Origin: Amaurobius ferox | Lineage: Eukaryota; Arthropoda; Arachnida; Araneae; Amaurobiidae | Length of the DNA: 64,000 nt | NCBI GenBank assembly: GCA_951213105.1 | Contig: OX578136.1 | Span: 73,102,730 to 73,166,729 of the forward strand | Direction of reading: 5' to 3' | In this document: positions 34,154 to 46,194 of the stretch, one piece after another | Layout: every line of letters begins with the position of its first letter | Position numbering within the stretch: position 1 is the first letter of the stretch | Notes under the pieces: model-generated | What the model was told of the DNA's origin: nothing | What the model saw: the letters and a program-made list of their open reading frames with translations, nothing else | Databases searched by the model: none | Position numbers and translations under genes: made by a program

Positions 34154-34661
34154 AAATTTTGAGAAAACAATACTTTTTCTACACAATATGTTATATATTC
34201 AGTAAAAATGAAACAAACATTAAAAGGGGTATCAATGCATAAAATCTAATATGTTTTACAACTTCTTTATATTAATAAGACTAGTTCTTATCCACGGCGT
34301 TGCCCGAGCTCATGAAATCGATACTTTTGTTAAAATGCTGAAAATTTTAAAAAATTCCCCCTCCCCTTCCGGCAAGACTGTACATCAAAAAGTCTACAGC
34401 CTGTTTAAAATCTTAACAAACTTTAGACGTTATTGTCATAGAAATGTGATTTTTAAACGGTTACTAACTGGTATTATTTTCTTTTATGAAACAAATATAT
34501 ATTTAATCCGTTATTGATATTGTTAATACCGATAGTATAAATACTGTTCTTATCCGTTTAAACAATATATAATTAATAGTCACGTAAATTAATTCAAATT
34601 CTATTACGACCACAATTTGTAAAAGCATTTTGTGCAAAATATAAGATCTAAGCATGTTTTT
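34154..34661. other. Unassigned sequence with a repeat-like start
   Basis: ACTAGTTCTTATCCACGGCG followed by TTGCCCGAGCTC at 34280 resembles the start of interspersed elements like that at 47567. The 88-codon frame here is probably repeat-derived. Confidence 0.3.
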
Positions 34662-35218
34662 AACACTTTACAACAAAGTTGAAAAGTGTTTATGACTTTG
34701 CTCATTCTATCTGTCTGTCTGTCTGTCAGCACGATAACTGCCGTAAAAATGACTTAATCAAAATGAAATTTCAGTATGTTGTTCACACGGTCTGTAGGAC
34801 CTATGGGAATATAAATGAATAATATCACCCAATTAGTTTTGGATTGAACCCGGGTTGAAAAAATGAAATGCATTGAACCCTATGGGACCTAATTTTTCAA
34901 AAAATTTTTAAGCGGATTTAAAATTCACAAATTGCTTCGAAAATTTTAGGTAATATTCAAATTATTCCATAAAATATATAAAAAAAATTCAGCAAAATAT
35001 ATTCAGTAGTTTTTTAAATAAAAATTAAAATAATAATTACATCTCTTATATGAAGCGATCACGTGACCCATTTCAAAATAAAATATGGCATCCATCTTGT
35101 CTCAAAATCGCGAGTTTTAAAGTTCTTTTTAATTCATATTGAGTGTTGTATCCGTCCTAAAACCGCTTTATTTTTGTTTAAATTCTGTGCATCTACATAC
35201 TGAAACAACGCAATGACA
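34662..35218 (+). mobile_element. Repeat family A element, 3'-truncated
   Basis: Starts with the AACACTTTACAAC hairpin and the CTGTCTGTCTGTCTGTC tract and follows the full copies to CTGAAACAACGCAATGACAG. It then ends; the right half is absent. Confidence 0.72.
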
Positions 35219-36512
35219 GTTATAAGTATATTATGTGGTGGTGTGGAGAGGTAATGTAGATCGTTTACGTTCCTGAAACGCTATTGCTTTTTTTCCTGGT
35301 TTAGATAAGTTATTTTTTTTTTAATAAAAGTTATAGATATATTGAAATATGACCAAGTTACTCGATTATCTTTACATGACAAAAGACGATGTATGTGCCA
35401 TCTGTAAAGGAAAATCGAAGCTTCACACAGCGGCGACATTTGGTATAGAGGTATTTCAGGTCCCCGGACAATACACGGCTTGGCGAGACTTTTTTTTTTT
35501 AAATTTGAATCAGTTGAAAAGTAATTGAATTTTTTTAAAGACACTTTTCGGCATTTTGTCAAATTATATCAATTCTTTCTTTGCCACTCATAGACGATAA
35601 TTCGCAAACAGTTGTTTTGATTAATTAAATCGTAGATGTTTCGTCCCAAAGGAAAAACAGCTGATCGCACACTAGGTGTATTTAATTTATGGATTTTTAA
35701 CTTTGCGAATTTAAAAGATTTCCAACAACGTTTTTTTTTTATTAGTATTACATTATCATGAGTGCTAAAATTTGACTTCAATGGGATGAAAATTCGCTGA
35801 GATAGCAAGGGGGGGGGGGGGGGGGGTAAAGGAATTTTTTTTTTGTGACTTATTTTCATTATTTTTTTTTGTGACTTATTCTTTTTTTTGTGAAAGTATT
35901 TTCATTATGTCGTTCTGCCAAAGATCGACGTTTGGAAGCTCATTTAGGGCCTATCAGTGAAGCTTATTTAGGGCGATCAGCTATATTAGGGTGTATGACT
36001 GGCAGGGTTGCATATGGAAAGAACGAAGCGCGGGAATAATTTTAGTTCAAAATAGGCGATTTAGAAATTGAGTGGTATTACCTGCATCTATGTTATTTAA
36101 GTAGCGGTCGCTTATTTAGGATCCCGGCAAAACCGAGTAATTCGTTCTAGTAAAGTAATAGAGCTCAAATTTGAAAAAATATATATATACAAACTTTTTG
36201 AAATTCATAAATTTTTGTATGAAATATCTGAAAAGGAGGGTTTGGGGTCCTGTTTGGTTGATGCCCCAAGCTTCATAGTAAATCTAACCCTGCCAAATAT
36301 ACGAAGAAATCTATTTGGGGTTTTTCTCTCTATGAAGTCATACAGTCCATACGTATAATATAAAAACCTATCGCAAATAAAATTTTTTAATCTATCTATT
36401 GCATTCGTGGTATTGCTCTTTAGAAAGTGTGGCAAAACGTATATAAAAAAAATAATTGACATATAATTGGGTTTACAACTCGGAACATAAAACAGAAAAA
36501 CATAATAATATA
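35219..36512. other. Unassigned sequence
   Basis: Includes 18 G at 35809-35826 and several TTTTTTTTGTGACTTATT repeats at 35840-35890. The minus-strand frames at 35.3-35.9 kb have no recognisable domain. Confidence 0.3.
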
Positions 36513-36662
36513 TAGTGAAACCTAGTTAAAGTGACCACCACCCTTGGGACCGTGAAAACTGGTCACTTTATGAAAATGGCACAGTGGTTACTATATGAAA
36601 ATGGTATGGTCACTTTGAGAAAACACTTTAGACAGGTGGTCAATATACCAAGTTTCACTGTA
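36513..36662. mobile_element. 150-bp TA-flanked MITE
   Basis: AGTGAAACCTAGTTAAAGTG at the left is inverted as AAGTTTCACT at the right, both bordered by TA. Inner GTGACC/GGTCAC pairs also fold. The layout fits a Tc1/mariner MITE. Confidence 0.6.
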
Positions 36663-38131
36663 TATATAAACATAGGTAAAAAAAAAACACTCTGGTTTTA
36701 AAAACAACCCAAGAAACTTAAGTGTATAAAATAATCCAGCGAGATAAAAAGTTCAATTATACCATTTAAAGTACTAACTATAAATCGATCATGGTTGTTG
36801 AAACATATGTTTCGAACTGGGTAACAAATAAGATTGAATAAAGAATAAGTATTTTTGAAGAGTTTGATCTAAGAATTCAATAAATTAGGTAAAAATGTGG
36901 GCATCCCGCGAATCCAAACAATGTCTAAACCAACATTGTAACAAATTGAATTGAATTAATGACATGGGCCCAGTTATAGCAATGATTATAGAGTTTTAAT
37001 AAAAGGTAAAACATTGTGTTTTGTCAAAAGTTCAGTAATTGCCCTAAAGTTTAATAAAATGAATTAAATTTTAACAAGCAAGCATTTTAAATTCTACCCT
37101 CTCAATCATATTTAGATAAATTTTTTGTACAACTTTCCAATCTCATTAAGCTGGATTTTTCAGGGATATAAAATAACGTTCTAGCTCTGTTCAAAATAAT
37201 AATATATAATTCCGATTATGCAGAAAGTTATACATTTGCCTACATAAAACAGTTATATATTTAAAAAAAGATCATTTTTTTGTTTGTACTTTTACGAAGA
37301 AAAATCAAAGTGCCATAGTAAACATTAAAATTAATGGATTGATGTATAAATATTTGAAAAATGAAAGTTATATATTTGCCTACATAAAACCGTTATATAT
37401 TTTTAAGAAAATCGTATTTAAAACATTTTCTTTTGGACTTTTATGAGGAAAAATCAAAGTGAACATTAATCTCAATACCAAATAAGTTTCAATTAACAAC
37501 TGATAAAAATAATTGAGCTAAACGGGGGTGTAAAGAGATATTAATGGATTTCTGCAGACCACTTGCTTAAAGCAAGGAGTAAAAATGAATTTAGTTTTAC
37601 ATTCAATTAAAAGAACTAAAAATGATAATACATCCACTTCAATGTAAGAAAAGATCAATGGCAAAACGTGAAGAGAATCTGGGTAGGCAGTGACTACCCG
37701 AAACACACAAGCAACTTTCACTTTAATCATACATAATTCAAAATATTTCATGCACATATTTCGAATAATGTGCAATTTAAATAAAAAATAACTTGATAGC
37801 AGGTTGTTTAGACACTGTCTATTTAGATTCCCCAATGGAAATTTAGATACTTTAAATAACTTTCACAGTATAAAAGTTTTAAATGTGATATATAAAACAT
37901 TACAATAATACTCGGCACAAAATAATAAATTTCTCATCTATAACTCAATATCCCATATTTTAACGCAATCTAATTTATCCACCAGGCACCATTATTATAA
38001 AACATTCAAGAGCAGTTATATGCAATATTATGATATCAAACAATTCAACATTAATCACTAAAAGATAATTCAAATTCGACAATGATAGCCCACAATCAGT
38101 ATCAACCCCGATAACATATATGCATACTTAC
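36663..38131. other. Putative first intron, 3' of the candidate first exon
   Basis: AT-rich. AAAGTTATA...TTTGCCTACATAAAA at 37224 recurs at 37364, a direct repeat with a 140-bp period. No exon seen. Confidence 0.35.
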
Positions 38132-38345
38132 AGCTTGCAGATTAAGAGAGTACAAATCGTCGAACCACTTCGCAGAGGACGTTATCACCTCTTGATAAAA
38201 ACTACTTCTGCCTAGCTGGATTGCTTGCTCACTGCAGACTGCAGTTCCGAAACGATGACGAGCCCAGCTGACATAAGACCGGAGAGGGACCACCCCCTGA
38301 CTCCGGATTGGTTTACGCGATTACAATAGAGAACACCAATCCAAA
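38132..38345 (-). promoter_or_regulatory. Candidate promoter and untranslated first exon of the GATA-like gene
   Basis: Reading the minus strand from 38345, this GC-richer patch has a GATTGG and a CCAAT box about 35 bp apart, then a GGGGGTGG GT-box and a GCAGTGAGC initiator-like site near 38235. It ends with an AAGCT/GTAAGTAT donor at 38132/38131, whose eight intron bases are fully complementary to U1 snRNA. No ATG-started ORF crosses the donor, as fits an untranslated exon. A GGTGATAACG GATA site lies in the putative exon. The next acceptor on this strand would be that at 29078, a 9 kb intron. Start site and pairing are inferred from sequence signals only. Confidence 0.38.
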
Positions 38346-38680
38346 ATGCTGTACGGAGTCGGAGAAAAATTGTCCGTTGTGGCAAACATGCAGGATTATT
38401 AGAGGTTTTTTAAATGAAGTGAAGTGACAATAGATGGCACTATCAGTTGACTAGAAAACGGGATTAGTCACGCTATTTTTTGTTTCTTTTAAACTCTGTT
38501 GGGGGTTAGCAATTTATATACCCAGGCGCAGACTTCACACAAAATCGATACTTCTCCAGTATGTTTCAGTTTCGTTCAGTAAGAAAATGATTTGACCCAT
38601 TGGTTTTCATTCAAACTGTGCCCCGCGGAGCGAATCGCGGTAACAGACTCCACGTAGCGGCGAAACTGAATTTTAGTCCC
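38346..38680. other. Region upstream of the candidate promoter
   Basis: Contains AATGAAGTGAAGTGACAATA at 38413 and a GC-rich patch at 38620-38665 (CCCCGCGGAGCGAATCGCGG). No gene. Confidence 0.3.
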
Positions 38681-39780
38681 TTGAGCAAAATATGTAAAAG
38701 GACTTAGACCCAAAATTTTGACACCCTCAAATTTTAATTTTGGGAAACTTAAAATAGGGGGTGGGGGATTTAGTTATGGTCCAAGAAAATAAAAGCATTT
38801 AAAACATTGCTTTTATTCGGGGGGGGGGGGGGGGGGCATAAGTGAAAATTTTGATATTTTGGTTAATTTCTCCCTTTCTTTTGCTCTCCTTTCTGAAGTC
38901 CTTCGGAAACTATTCACTGCTTCAGCTTATATTAAAAATCATTTTTGCATTTATACTTTGTGTGTATTGCCCCACTGTGAAGTGAAGACAATTCCGAAGT
39001 GACGTCATCGTTAACAGTAGAGCTCCTCTACTACAGGCTGACTTATCAAGCATATTGAAGCCCATAGGGTTCCATACTACAATTACAGAAATTATAAAAT
39101 AAGTGTTTAAAATAAATACTTTATATAAAAAAAGAAGTTTCAATTAGAATATTGTAGAACTTAGCTCGCACAAGTATGCTCCACTGCCGGGTATCCAATT
39201 ATTTATTAGCCATTGTTTTCATCTTTCTTCGTTTCTAGGAAAGCGAAATAGCCTAAAACCCTTTCTAGAATGATTAGAGCAGTTCGGTGCAGAACAACCA
39301 CCCATAATTATTTCAATTATACTTCCTAAAGTGAAAATATGAATAGAGGTAATGCTAATGGGTTGCGCTTCCAGCTATGGTGGGCTTCAATATGCTTGAT
39401 GAGTCAGTTCGTATATAGAGGAGCCTTAGTTAACAGCGCGCGGGCGCCCGTCTCATGCTTGAGGGGCCATGCGTTTTTCAAACTTTAAGAAACATTTTTA
39501 ATTATATTTAACAAGTAATGGATATCTTATCTAAAATTGTCTCCGTATTTATCATAAACATCCATTTAATAAGTCATAAATACATTTTATAATTATTTAT
39601 TACAAATGGGAAAGGCGATTCCATAACGATAATATACTTTTATTATGTAATAAAATATTTGAGGAAAAAATTGTTTTATTCTGAGTGGTCGCAAATATCC
39701 TAGCTCGCTCTGAGCTCCTATGTTTCTCAGGCCCTTAAGCACCGCTTAATCGCTCAATAAACGTTTACGCTACTGCTTAT
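38681..39780 (+). repeat. Interspersed 1-kb repeat, copy 1
   Basis: Parallels 43680-44230: AAGCATTTAAAACATTGCTT, CACTGCTTCAGCTTATATTA, AGTAATGGATATCTTA and GCTCCTATGTTTCTCAGG have counterparts there in the same order. This copy has a G18 run at 38819 and an inverted repeat insertion (39022-39425). Confidence 0.6.
39022..39425. repeat. Inverted repeat, 44-bp arms
   Basis: GCTCCTCTACTAC...GCATATTGAAGCCC (39022-39065) is inverted at 39382-39425 as GGGCTTCAATATGC...AGAGGAGC with a few mismatches. It may be a small foldback element, since the copy at 43.7-44.2 kb lacks it. Confidence 0.65.
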
Positions 39781-39877
39781 ACTATCTAAGTTTAGTGAAA
39801 TCAAAAGTTCGAAGTATATAAATGAGTAAATATAAACATAATAAAAATCCTAAAACTCCTTCTAATCTAAAAAATCC

Positions 39878-39953
39878 TTCGGCTTGTAAAGGTGAAGCAC
39901 ACTTACAGGCGAATAAATTCTCCTGTAAGTTTGCTTCACCTTCACAAGCCGAA
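39878..39953. repeat. Near-perfect palindrome, 32-bp arms
   Basis: TTCGGCTTGTAAAGGTGAAG...TTACAGG is followed after 12 bp by its inverse CCTGTAAG...CACAAGCCGAA. The right arm and the 100 bp after it recur at 41129-41256. Confidence 0.85.
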
Positions 39954-41128
39954 CAACGTACATTTGAGGGTGTTGTTAACGTTTTTCTTAGCCTTTTCCA
40001 GCTTGTATTCATCCATAGCTATCCTATAAAAATCCTAAGATCGTTTATTTCTAAAGGGATTTATTGTGATTATATATGCATACAGCATACTAAAACTAAA
40101 ATAATGGATAAAATACTTTTGATACTTTTAGGATCAAAATAATTCACATAATTTCAGTGTTTGCAAGAAACTCAGCAAATCGGTCATTTTCGGATAATTG
40201 AAATCGGAAAATAATAAGTACACAGCCCAGGAATGTAATACACGATTAAAAATATGTCATTCATGTAAAAGACGTGACAAAAATTTAAAATTAGCAGCTT
40301 AAAATTGAAATACAGCTGCGCCCATGTGGAGTGTACGACACACATTTACAAAAGAAATACTTTCCTTGTTGGTTCCTTCCATAGAGTATTCCACGTCACG
40401 CGGCCTCACCCCTGGCAACAGTATAGCAACCGAGAATGTAAGATAGACAGTTCAGACTTAATCTTTGTGTTAACATTCATTTTACAGTGGCAAAGCGTTA
40501 TAAAAAAATAAAACTTCCACCATAAATGGTATTGATCCATATATTTTAAATTCCAAAAATGGATTAATGTCTTCTCGAGCTACATTACTGCCGATTACAA
40601 CCATACTTACATTCACTATGGTTTATAAAAATTACAAACTTAATACTTTATGAATAAATAAGTTATTTTACATTAATAGAAAAGAATAAACTTACCCGTT
40701 ACACGATGTTTATCACAAATTAAAATTTTCACGGATATGAGAACTTCAATTTCGAAGTTGTCAATATTATCAAATCCTTCCTGAAATCCCTTTCTCACGT
40801 CTTTCCAATTTTAATTTAATATTACCTGGTTTTCCTGTTTCAGAAATACAGGGGATTCTAGAAAAAGAAACAGAAACTCTATCACCTCGATTAGCTAATC
40901 CAAAACAGCACAAAAGTTCGGTATATACATAAACTTTTCTTTCAAATCTCGCGTTTTTCTTACAAAATCAAATGGATCAAATCAAAGAATGATCACTTGG
41001 TGTCCTGTAAAAGCTTTTGAAGCAGACGAAAAAGAACGTGTGAAGTCATGCAAGATGACTATAGTAGCTTCACTCTTCTCCCTGTGAAGATCTGCGCATG
41101 CGTGACTAGAGCTTGAGTCAAACTAGCG
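39954..41128. other. Unassigned sequence
   Basis: No gene. The open frame at 39.82-40.14 kb is created by the palindrome. Confidence 0.3.
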
Positions 41129-41256
41129 GGAATAAATTCGCCTGTAAGTTTGCTTCACCTTTACAAGCCGAACAACGTAAATTTGAGGGCGTTGTTGACG
41201 TCTTTCTCAGCCTTTTCCAGCTCATATTCATCCATAGCTATTCTAAAGCGGTCCTA
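41129..41256 (+). repeat. Half copy of the palindromic repeat
   Basis: GGAATAAATTCGCCTGTAAG, CACCTTTACAAGCCGAAC and CAGCCTTTTCCAGCTCATA match 39911-40030 with few changes. The left arm of the palindrome is missing. Confidence 0.75.
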
Positions 41257-41662
41257 ATGAGTTTATATAGGATATCTACATATTTATCTACCGATCTAAT
41301 TAATTTGTGTGGATAGGTCGGGATACAATATTTTTTTAGCGAACGACAAATTTATTACTCACATTTCGTGCTCGGATTTTTAAGATTTTGAGACACAGAT
41401 GCAACTTCACAATTAACCATATTAAACTGCTCATAACATTGGGTTACAAAATCAGATTTATTTATTATAATAATAAAAATGTACTTTTTAAAATACCTTT
41501 TCAGATTTTAAAAAACCTCGTTTTTTTCTAGCACATAATTTTTATAGAGCATTATAAGCTGATAACATTAACAAATACCTAGAGTTTAAGGCTAGTATAG
41601 GCATTTTTTTACATTTATATTCAATAGTGTTTAAGTTCTACTTGAATCATAATCAAAAAAAT
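41257..41662. other. Unassigned sequence
   Basis: AT-rich; nothing recognised. Confidence 0.3.
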
Positions 41663-42485
41663 AATAATCTCATGTGGGCAGCACAGACTTTATCTACAGA
41701 CTCATTCATTTTCTCTTTATTTCTTTAATAATTCATTAGATTAAATTTAATTGCACAAAATAATACGCATAATTATTTGAAATGATATTGAATTTGCACT
41801 TTTAATTCAATTTTCGTTTTCATTTGGTAATCGGGCGTATTTTCAAAGGCGGCGTAGCAAAAATGCGAATAAACTAAAATATCTTGAGCACGGCTAGTTC
41901 TAGAGTAATGGGGTTAGTATTTGACGAAGAAAAAAAATAAGACTATCTATAAAACAAGCATATAATTGATACATTTGATCATAAGTAGTCTTATTTTAGA
42001 TTTCGTCGATTTTTGCGCGCCATTTCGCAAAGAAAGGTAGAATCTTTCATTTCGAATCGTATCATAATCTAATCAGTACCAGGATAATTCACAAATGACT
42101 TATCTACCAAATTTTGTGAAATTTGGTCTATTAGTTTTTTTTAGCTAGACTGGAAATCAGACAATTTTTGCTGGTCATTTTGCAAAAAAAGAAAAAAAAG
42201 ACAGGTTCTTTTATCCCGAATCATACCAAAATCTAATCAGCACCAGGGTAACCTACAAGTGACTTACCTATATATATAATTTTATGAAATTTTGTCAATT
42301 AGTTTTTTCTTTAAAGTGGATACAAACATTGTACAAACAGGCAGACACAAGCAGACGTCCCGCTAAAAATAGTTTCTGCGTGTTCTAGAGGTCCCAAAAT
42401 GTGTAGATCCGTAGAAAACTCGAGTTGCGATTTTCGACATTATTCCAATACTTTCCCTATACATTACCATGTATTGAAGTAAAAA
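41663..42485 (+). mobile_element. Repeat family B element, diverged
   Basis: TCTCATGTGGGCAGCACAG start, GCAGACGTCCCGCTAAAAAT and the end CTTTCCCTATACATTACCAT follow the family pattern. The last arm has decayed to TGTATTGAAGTAAAAA. The subterminal CTTTCCCTGCA is also damaged. Confidence 0.65.
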
Positions 42486-43068
42486 AAAAAAAATGGGTAT
42501 CCTTTTCAGGTTAATACTACAATTTTTCGTATATAAACGCTTTAAAAGTTTATTTCTTCAAAATAGCAGCTTAGTGACGCAAATGAACACATTTGACTCA
42601 TGTTTTAATAACATCTATCGTGACGTGATATCACATCATTAATCCTGTATTCTACAAACATTGTTTCTGGAATTATTATTGTTTTTCATACGAAATAATG
42701 CTATTGAATGCTATAAAAATCTTAATATTTGAGTTATAATCTTGAAAATTACAAAAATTCCATCTACTTTTCATATAATGCATCTACACATGCAAATTCT
42801 CAACGGTAACAGAGTTCTTTTTTTCTTGAGTTATGTTCATACACACACATACACAGAAACGGGCATCTTTTCGCAAATGTTCAAATTAGGTTATTATAAA
42901 ACAATATTATAACAACTATTACTTTCGGACTAAAAGCAAGATTTGAATAAAATGCACCATTAATAACACACAGTAAAATCAAAAGTTAAAATTATGATTT
43001 ATTTTTGTTTGTATCATACACAGTGTTTCCTTCTTGCATACGAGGGGACTTTGGGGGGGGGAACTCTG
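42486..43068. other. Unassigned sequence
   Basis: AT-rich; nothing recognised apart from ACACACACATACACAG at 42842. Confidence 0.3.
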
Positions 43069-43193
43069 CCCCCCCCCCCCCGAAGACATTTTATGTTAAC
43101 CTCGTATTCCTTTATGCAACAGCATTTAGATATATTTATATATGGCAATTTTTAAACTCGCCCCTGTACAAAATATCCTGAAAGAAACACACT
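43069..43193 (+). repeat. Poly(C)-associated repeat, copy 2
   Basis: C13 run, then CATTTTATGTTAACCTCG, GCAACAGCATTTAGATAT and AAAATATCCTGAAAGAA, homologous to 26008-26130. Confidence 0.6.
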
Positions 43194-43679
43194 CATACAC
43201 GGTTCGAATCGTGTACAATATCCTGCAGTAATCAGTTCTGCAGTAATCGTCCCAGAAACTTTGATAACGACGTTCTATTGACACAAGGCCCTGATGAAAG
43301 TACTCGCATTCCTCATAGCTTATTTTAGTATTTTTGGGGGTAGAATAAATACAATTCACAAAATTGTATTACCAAAATGCCCCATCTTAGGACGCGAGGT
43401 AAAGTAAATCATAAAATGTGACTTAGATGAAACGGAAATGAAAGTGACATCATATTGTTAGGATTTCGTAAAAGTAAACAATTGTTATAACTAGAAGGTC
43501 TGACTCACTTGGCCTAGGTAACAATATCGGTGACCTTAGCGGAAAATATGAGAAGTTCTGGAATTTTGTTGATTGGTTAATAATGTCATGAGTTGCGTGC
43601 ATTTGGTAGAACTTGCCACAGAAGGTAAAGAAGCTCGTCGTTCAGTTGGGCTGTTGACGTAATGCAAGTATGAAAGCAA
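43194..43679. other. Unassigned sequence
   Basis: No gene or repeat recognised. Confidence 0.3.
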
Positions 43680-44218
43680 AATATGTAAAAAGGCAGCCAA
43701 GATTTAAATTTTGCTCCCCTTTCCCCCAAACTATAGTATTTAAGAAAATGCTTTTATTTTGGGTGGTTTAAACTTTTAAGGTTCCTCAAAAATTTAGTTT
43801 TAAAAACCATTTTTATAAGTGAAAAAATTTTGAAATTTGATATTTTCTTTTGTGTTAAAATAGTTTGAGAAATTTCTCATTGCTTCAGCTTATATTAAAA
43901 TACCGTTAAGTCTTTAGACCATTAGCACTTCTTATGCGATTGCCCACTATGAACTAAAGGCAATTGCGAAATGCGTGTTTGGCCTCTTCCTGGTTCCTGC
44001 TACGCTCTTGATAATGCCCCACGTTTGCAAACTTCGAAAAACACTTTTATTTGCATTTAATAAGCTATGGATATTTTACATAAAATTGTTCATAAAATCG
44101 GTTTAATTAGTCATACATAACTCAATACGTATAATTGTTATAATAATAATAAAATACTTTAATTATTCAATTCAACTTTTATGATAAAAATTGCCTTTTC
44201 TGGGCACCGCAAATATGA
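43680..44218 (+). repeat. Interspersed 1-kb repeat, copy 2
   Basis: Homologue of 38681-39780 (CATTGCTTCAGCTTATATTA, AGCTATGGATATTTTACATA). It has GCTTTTATTTTGGGTGG where copy 1 has an 18-base G run. Confidence 0.6.
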
Positions 44219-44470
44219 CAGTTCCCTCTATGCTCCTATATTTCTGGGAGGATTGCTTGATATGTACCAATTATGCTATACTGTTCCAATTCCCTCAAAG
44301 CTCCTATATTTCTGCGAAGATTGCTTAATACCAATTATGCAGCTGCCCCAGTTCCATCGAAGCTCCTATATTTCCGGGAGGATCGCTTTAATACCAATTA
44401 TGCTACTGCCCCAGTTCCCTCAAAGCGCCTATATTTCTGGGAGGATCGCTTAATACCAATTATGCTACTG
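44219..44470. repeat. Four tandem units of 62-68 bp
   Basis: GCTCCTATATTTCTGGGAGG-like starts occur at 44232, 44300, 44362 and 44425, each followed by TTAATACCAATTATGC. The single copy of this unit at the end of the 39.7 kb block shows that the array expanded in this copy. Confidence 0.85.
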
Positions 44471-44557
44471 CTCAAAACATTTTCCCGCCAAAAATTTGAA
44501 TTGAAAAAAAAAAATTCTAAAGAACAATACTTTTTCTTTACAATAGTGTGAGAAAGT

Positions 44558-44847
44558 AACAAGAAGGATCAATCATGCATAAGCATTGATTATCAAACAC
44601 TTTCCAACTGAAATGCAATTTTATTTAAAAATTTCTAAAATGTGATACATTCAGTGGTGATATCTTTTACATTATCACAGTACTACAGTAATTTATTATA
44701 CTTAAATATTTAAAACTATATCGAAATATAAATCATCTGATTCTCTATGCAAAATCAATGAATATTTCATTCATATAACTTGTATTCCAGACTCCAGAGC
44801 TAAATAATTTTGTGTGAAAAAAAATTCAGCAATTCTTATGTAACTCA
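44558..44847 (-). mobile_element. Family A element, right-hand part
   Basis: Reverse of the family A right end: AACAAGAAGGATCAATCATG, then AACACTTTCCAAC and onward to GCAATTCTTATGTAACTC. It corresponds to about 9690-10286. Confidence 0.65.
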
Positions 44848-45007
44848 CCTTACAATCGCTTGAAATATTTGCATTCTGCATGAGTTAAAATTAGGCTTCG
44901 TTGAAGAAATAATAAAAGTTTAGGGATCATTTAAAATCATAACTATTGTAATTGAGTAAGCACGGAATTTAGATACACAGATAATACACAGATAATATAT
45001 GTGTGTG

Positions 45008-45846
45008 TGCATGTATTCAAAGTATTGGAATCGTGTCGAAGATCGGAACTCGAATTTTCGAAGGATCTACACGTTTTGGGACTTCTAGAACACGAAAAAA
45101 CTATTTTTAGGAAGACGTCTGTGTGTGTAAGGGTATATCTGTGTATGTTTCTGTGTGTCTATGAGGATATTACATCCACTCTAATTGAAAAACTAATGGA
45201 CCGAATTTCATAAAATTTGGTAGGTATGTTTTTTGTAGGAAACCCTGATATTCATTAGATTATAGTACGATTCGTAATAAAAGAATCTGCCTTCTTTGCG
45301 AAATGGCCGGCAGAAATTGCCTTTATCCACTTTAGCTAAAAACTAATGGAACAAATTTAGCAAAATTTGGTGTATAATATTTCAATAACCTGCAAGTGAT
45401 TTGTATACCAAATTTAACAAAATTTGAAATCATTTGTAGGTTATTCTAGTACGATTCGGGAAAAAGGAACGGGCTATTTTTGCGAAATGGCCCGCAAAAA
45501 TCGTTAAATATAAAAATAAAAGACTACGTGTGCTCAATTATATCAATTAAATTCCTATTTTATACGTGATTTTTGACAACAAAAAGAATAAGATTAACCC
45601 CATTACTCTAGGACTAGCCGTTCTTGAGATATTCTAGTTTTTTCGCGTTTTCTCTACTCCACCTTTGACAATAAGTTTAGCTATCAAATGAGAATCAAAT
45701 TTAAGTTTAACGTGCAAATTCAATGTCATTCAAAATACTTATGGCTGTTATTTTGTGCAGATAAACTCAAATTATTATTGAAGAAATAAAGAGAACGTGA
45801 ATATGAGTCTGCAGGGAAAGACATGTGCTGCCCACATCAGAATTTT
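45008..45846 (-). mobile_element. Family B element, reverse orientation, between two parts of a family A element
   Basis: Runs from GTATTGGAATCGTGTCGAAG through GACGTCTGTGTGTGTAAGG to GCAGGGAAAGACATGTGCTG, then CCCACATCAGA. The terminal hairpin is largely lost at its left end. Confidence 0.65.
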
Positions 45847-46194
45847 TAACAATATTACAGCAATGACTTATAGAAGTGAACGGGAATTATTTGCAGGCAA
45901 TTTCGAAAAAAATGTAGGATCTATATTTAAAGATCCACCAAATTTTACAGTGTACCAAATTTTAACTCTCTAGGACGTAGGAAAGTGCATTAAAAATGCC
46001 ATCAAATAAGTATATTATGAAGAGTTATATAAAATTAAAAAAAAATTCGAAAATTTTTTATCTACCAAATTTATTTTAAAATGTGAAGCCTCTCACATAT
46101 ACAAAATAACTAAACTCTTGGAAAGATATTTATTATATAATATATCTCTCTTTTCTTTCTGGAGGATATCCCAAAAGTCAGAATTTAATTGAAT

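Noticed and set aside
38102..38293. A 63-codon minus-strand frame over the candidate first exon
   Set aside because: It needs a GTG start and runs through the GTAAGTAT donor, so it is better explained as untranslated exon plus intron.
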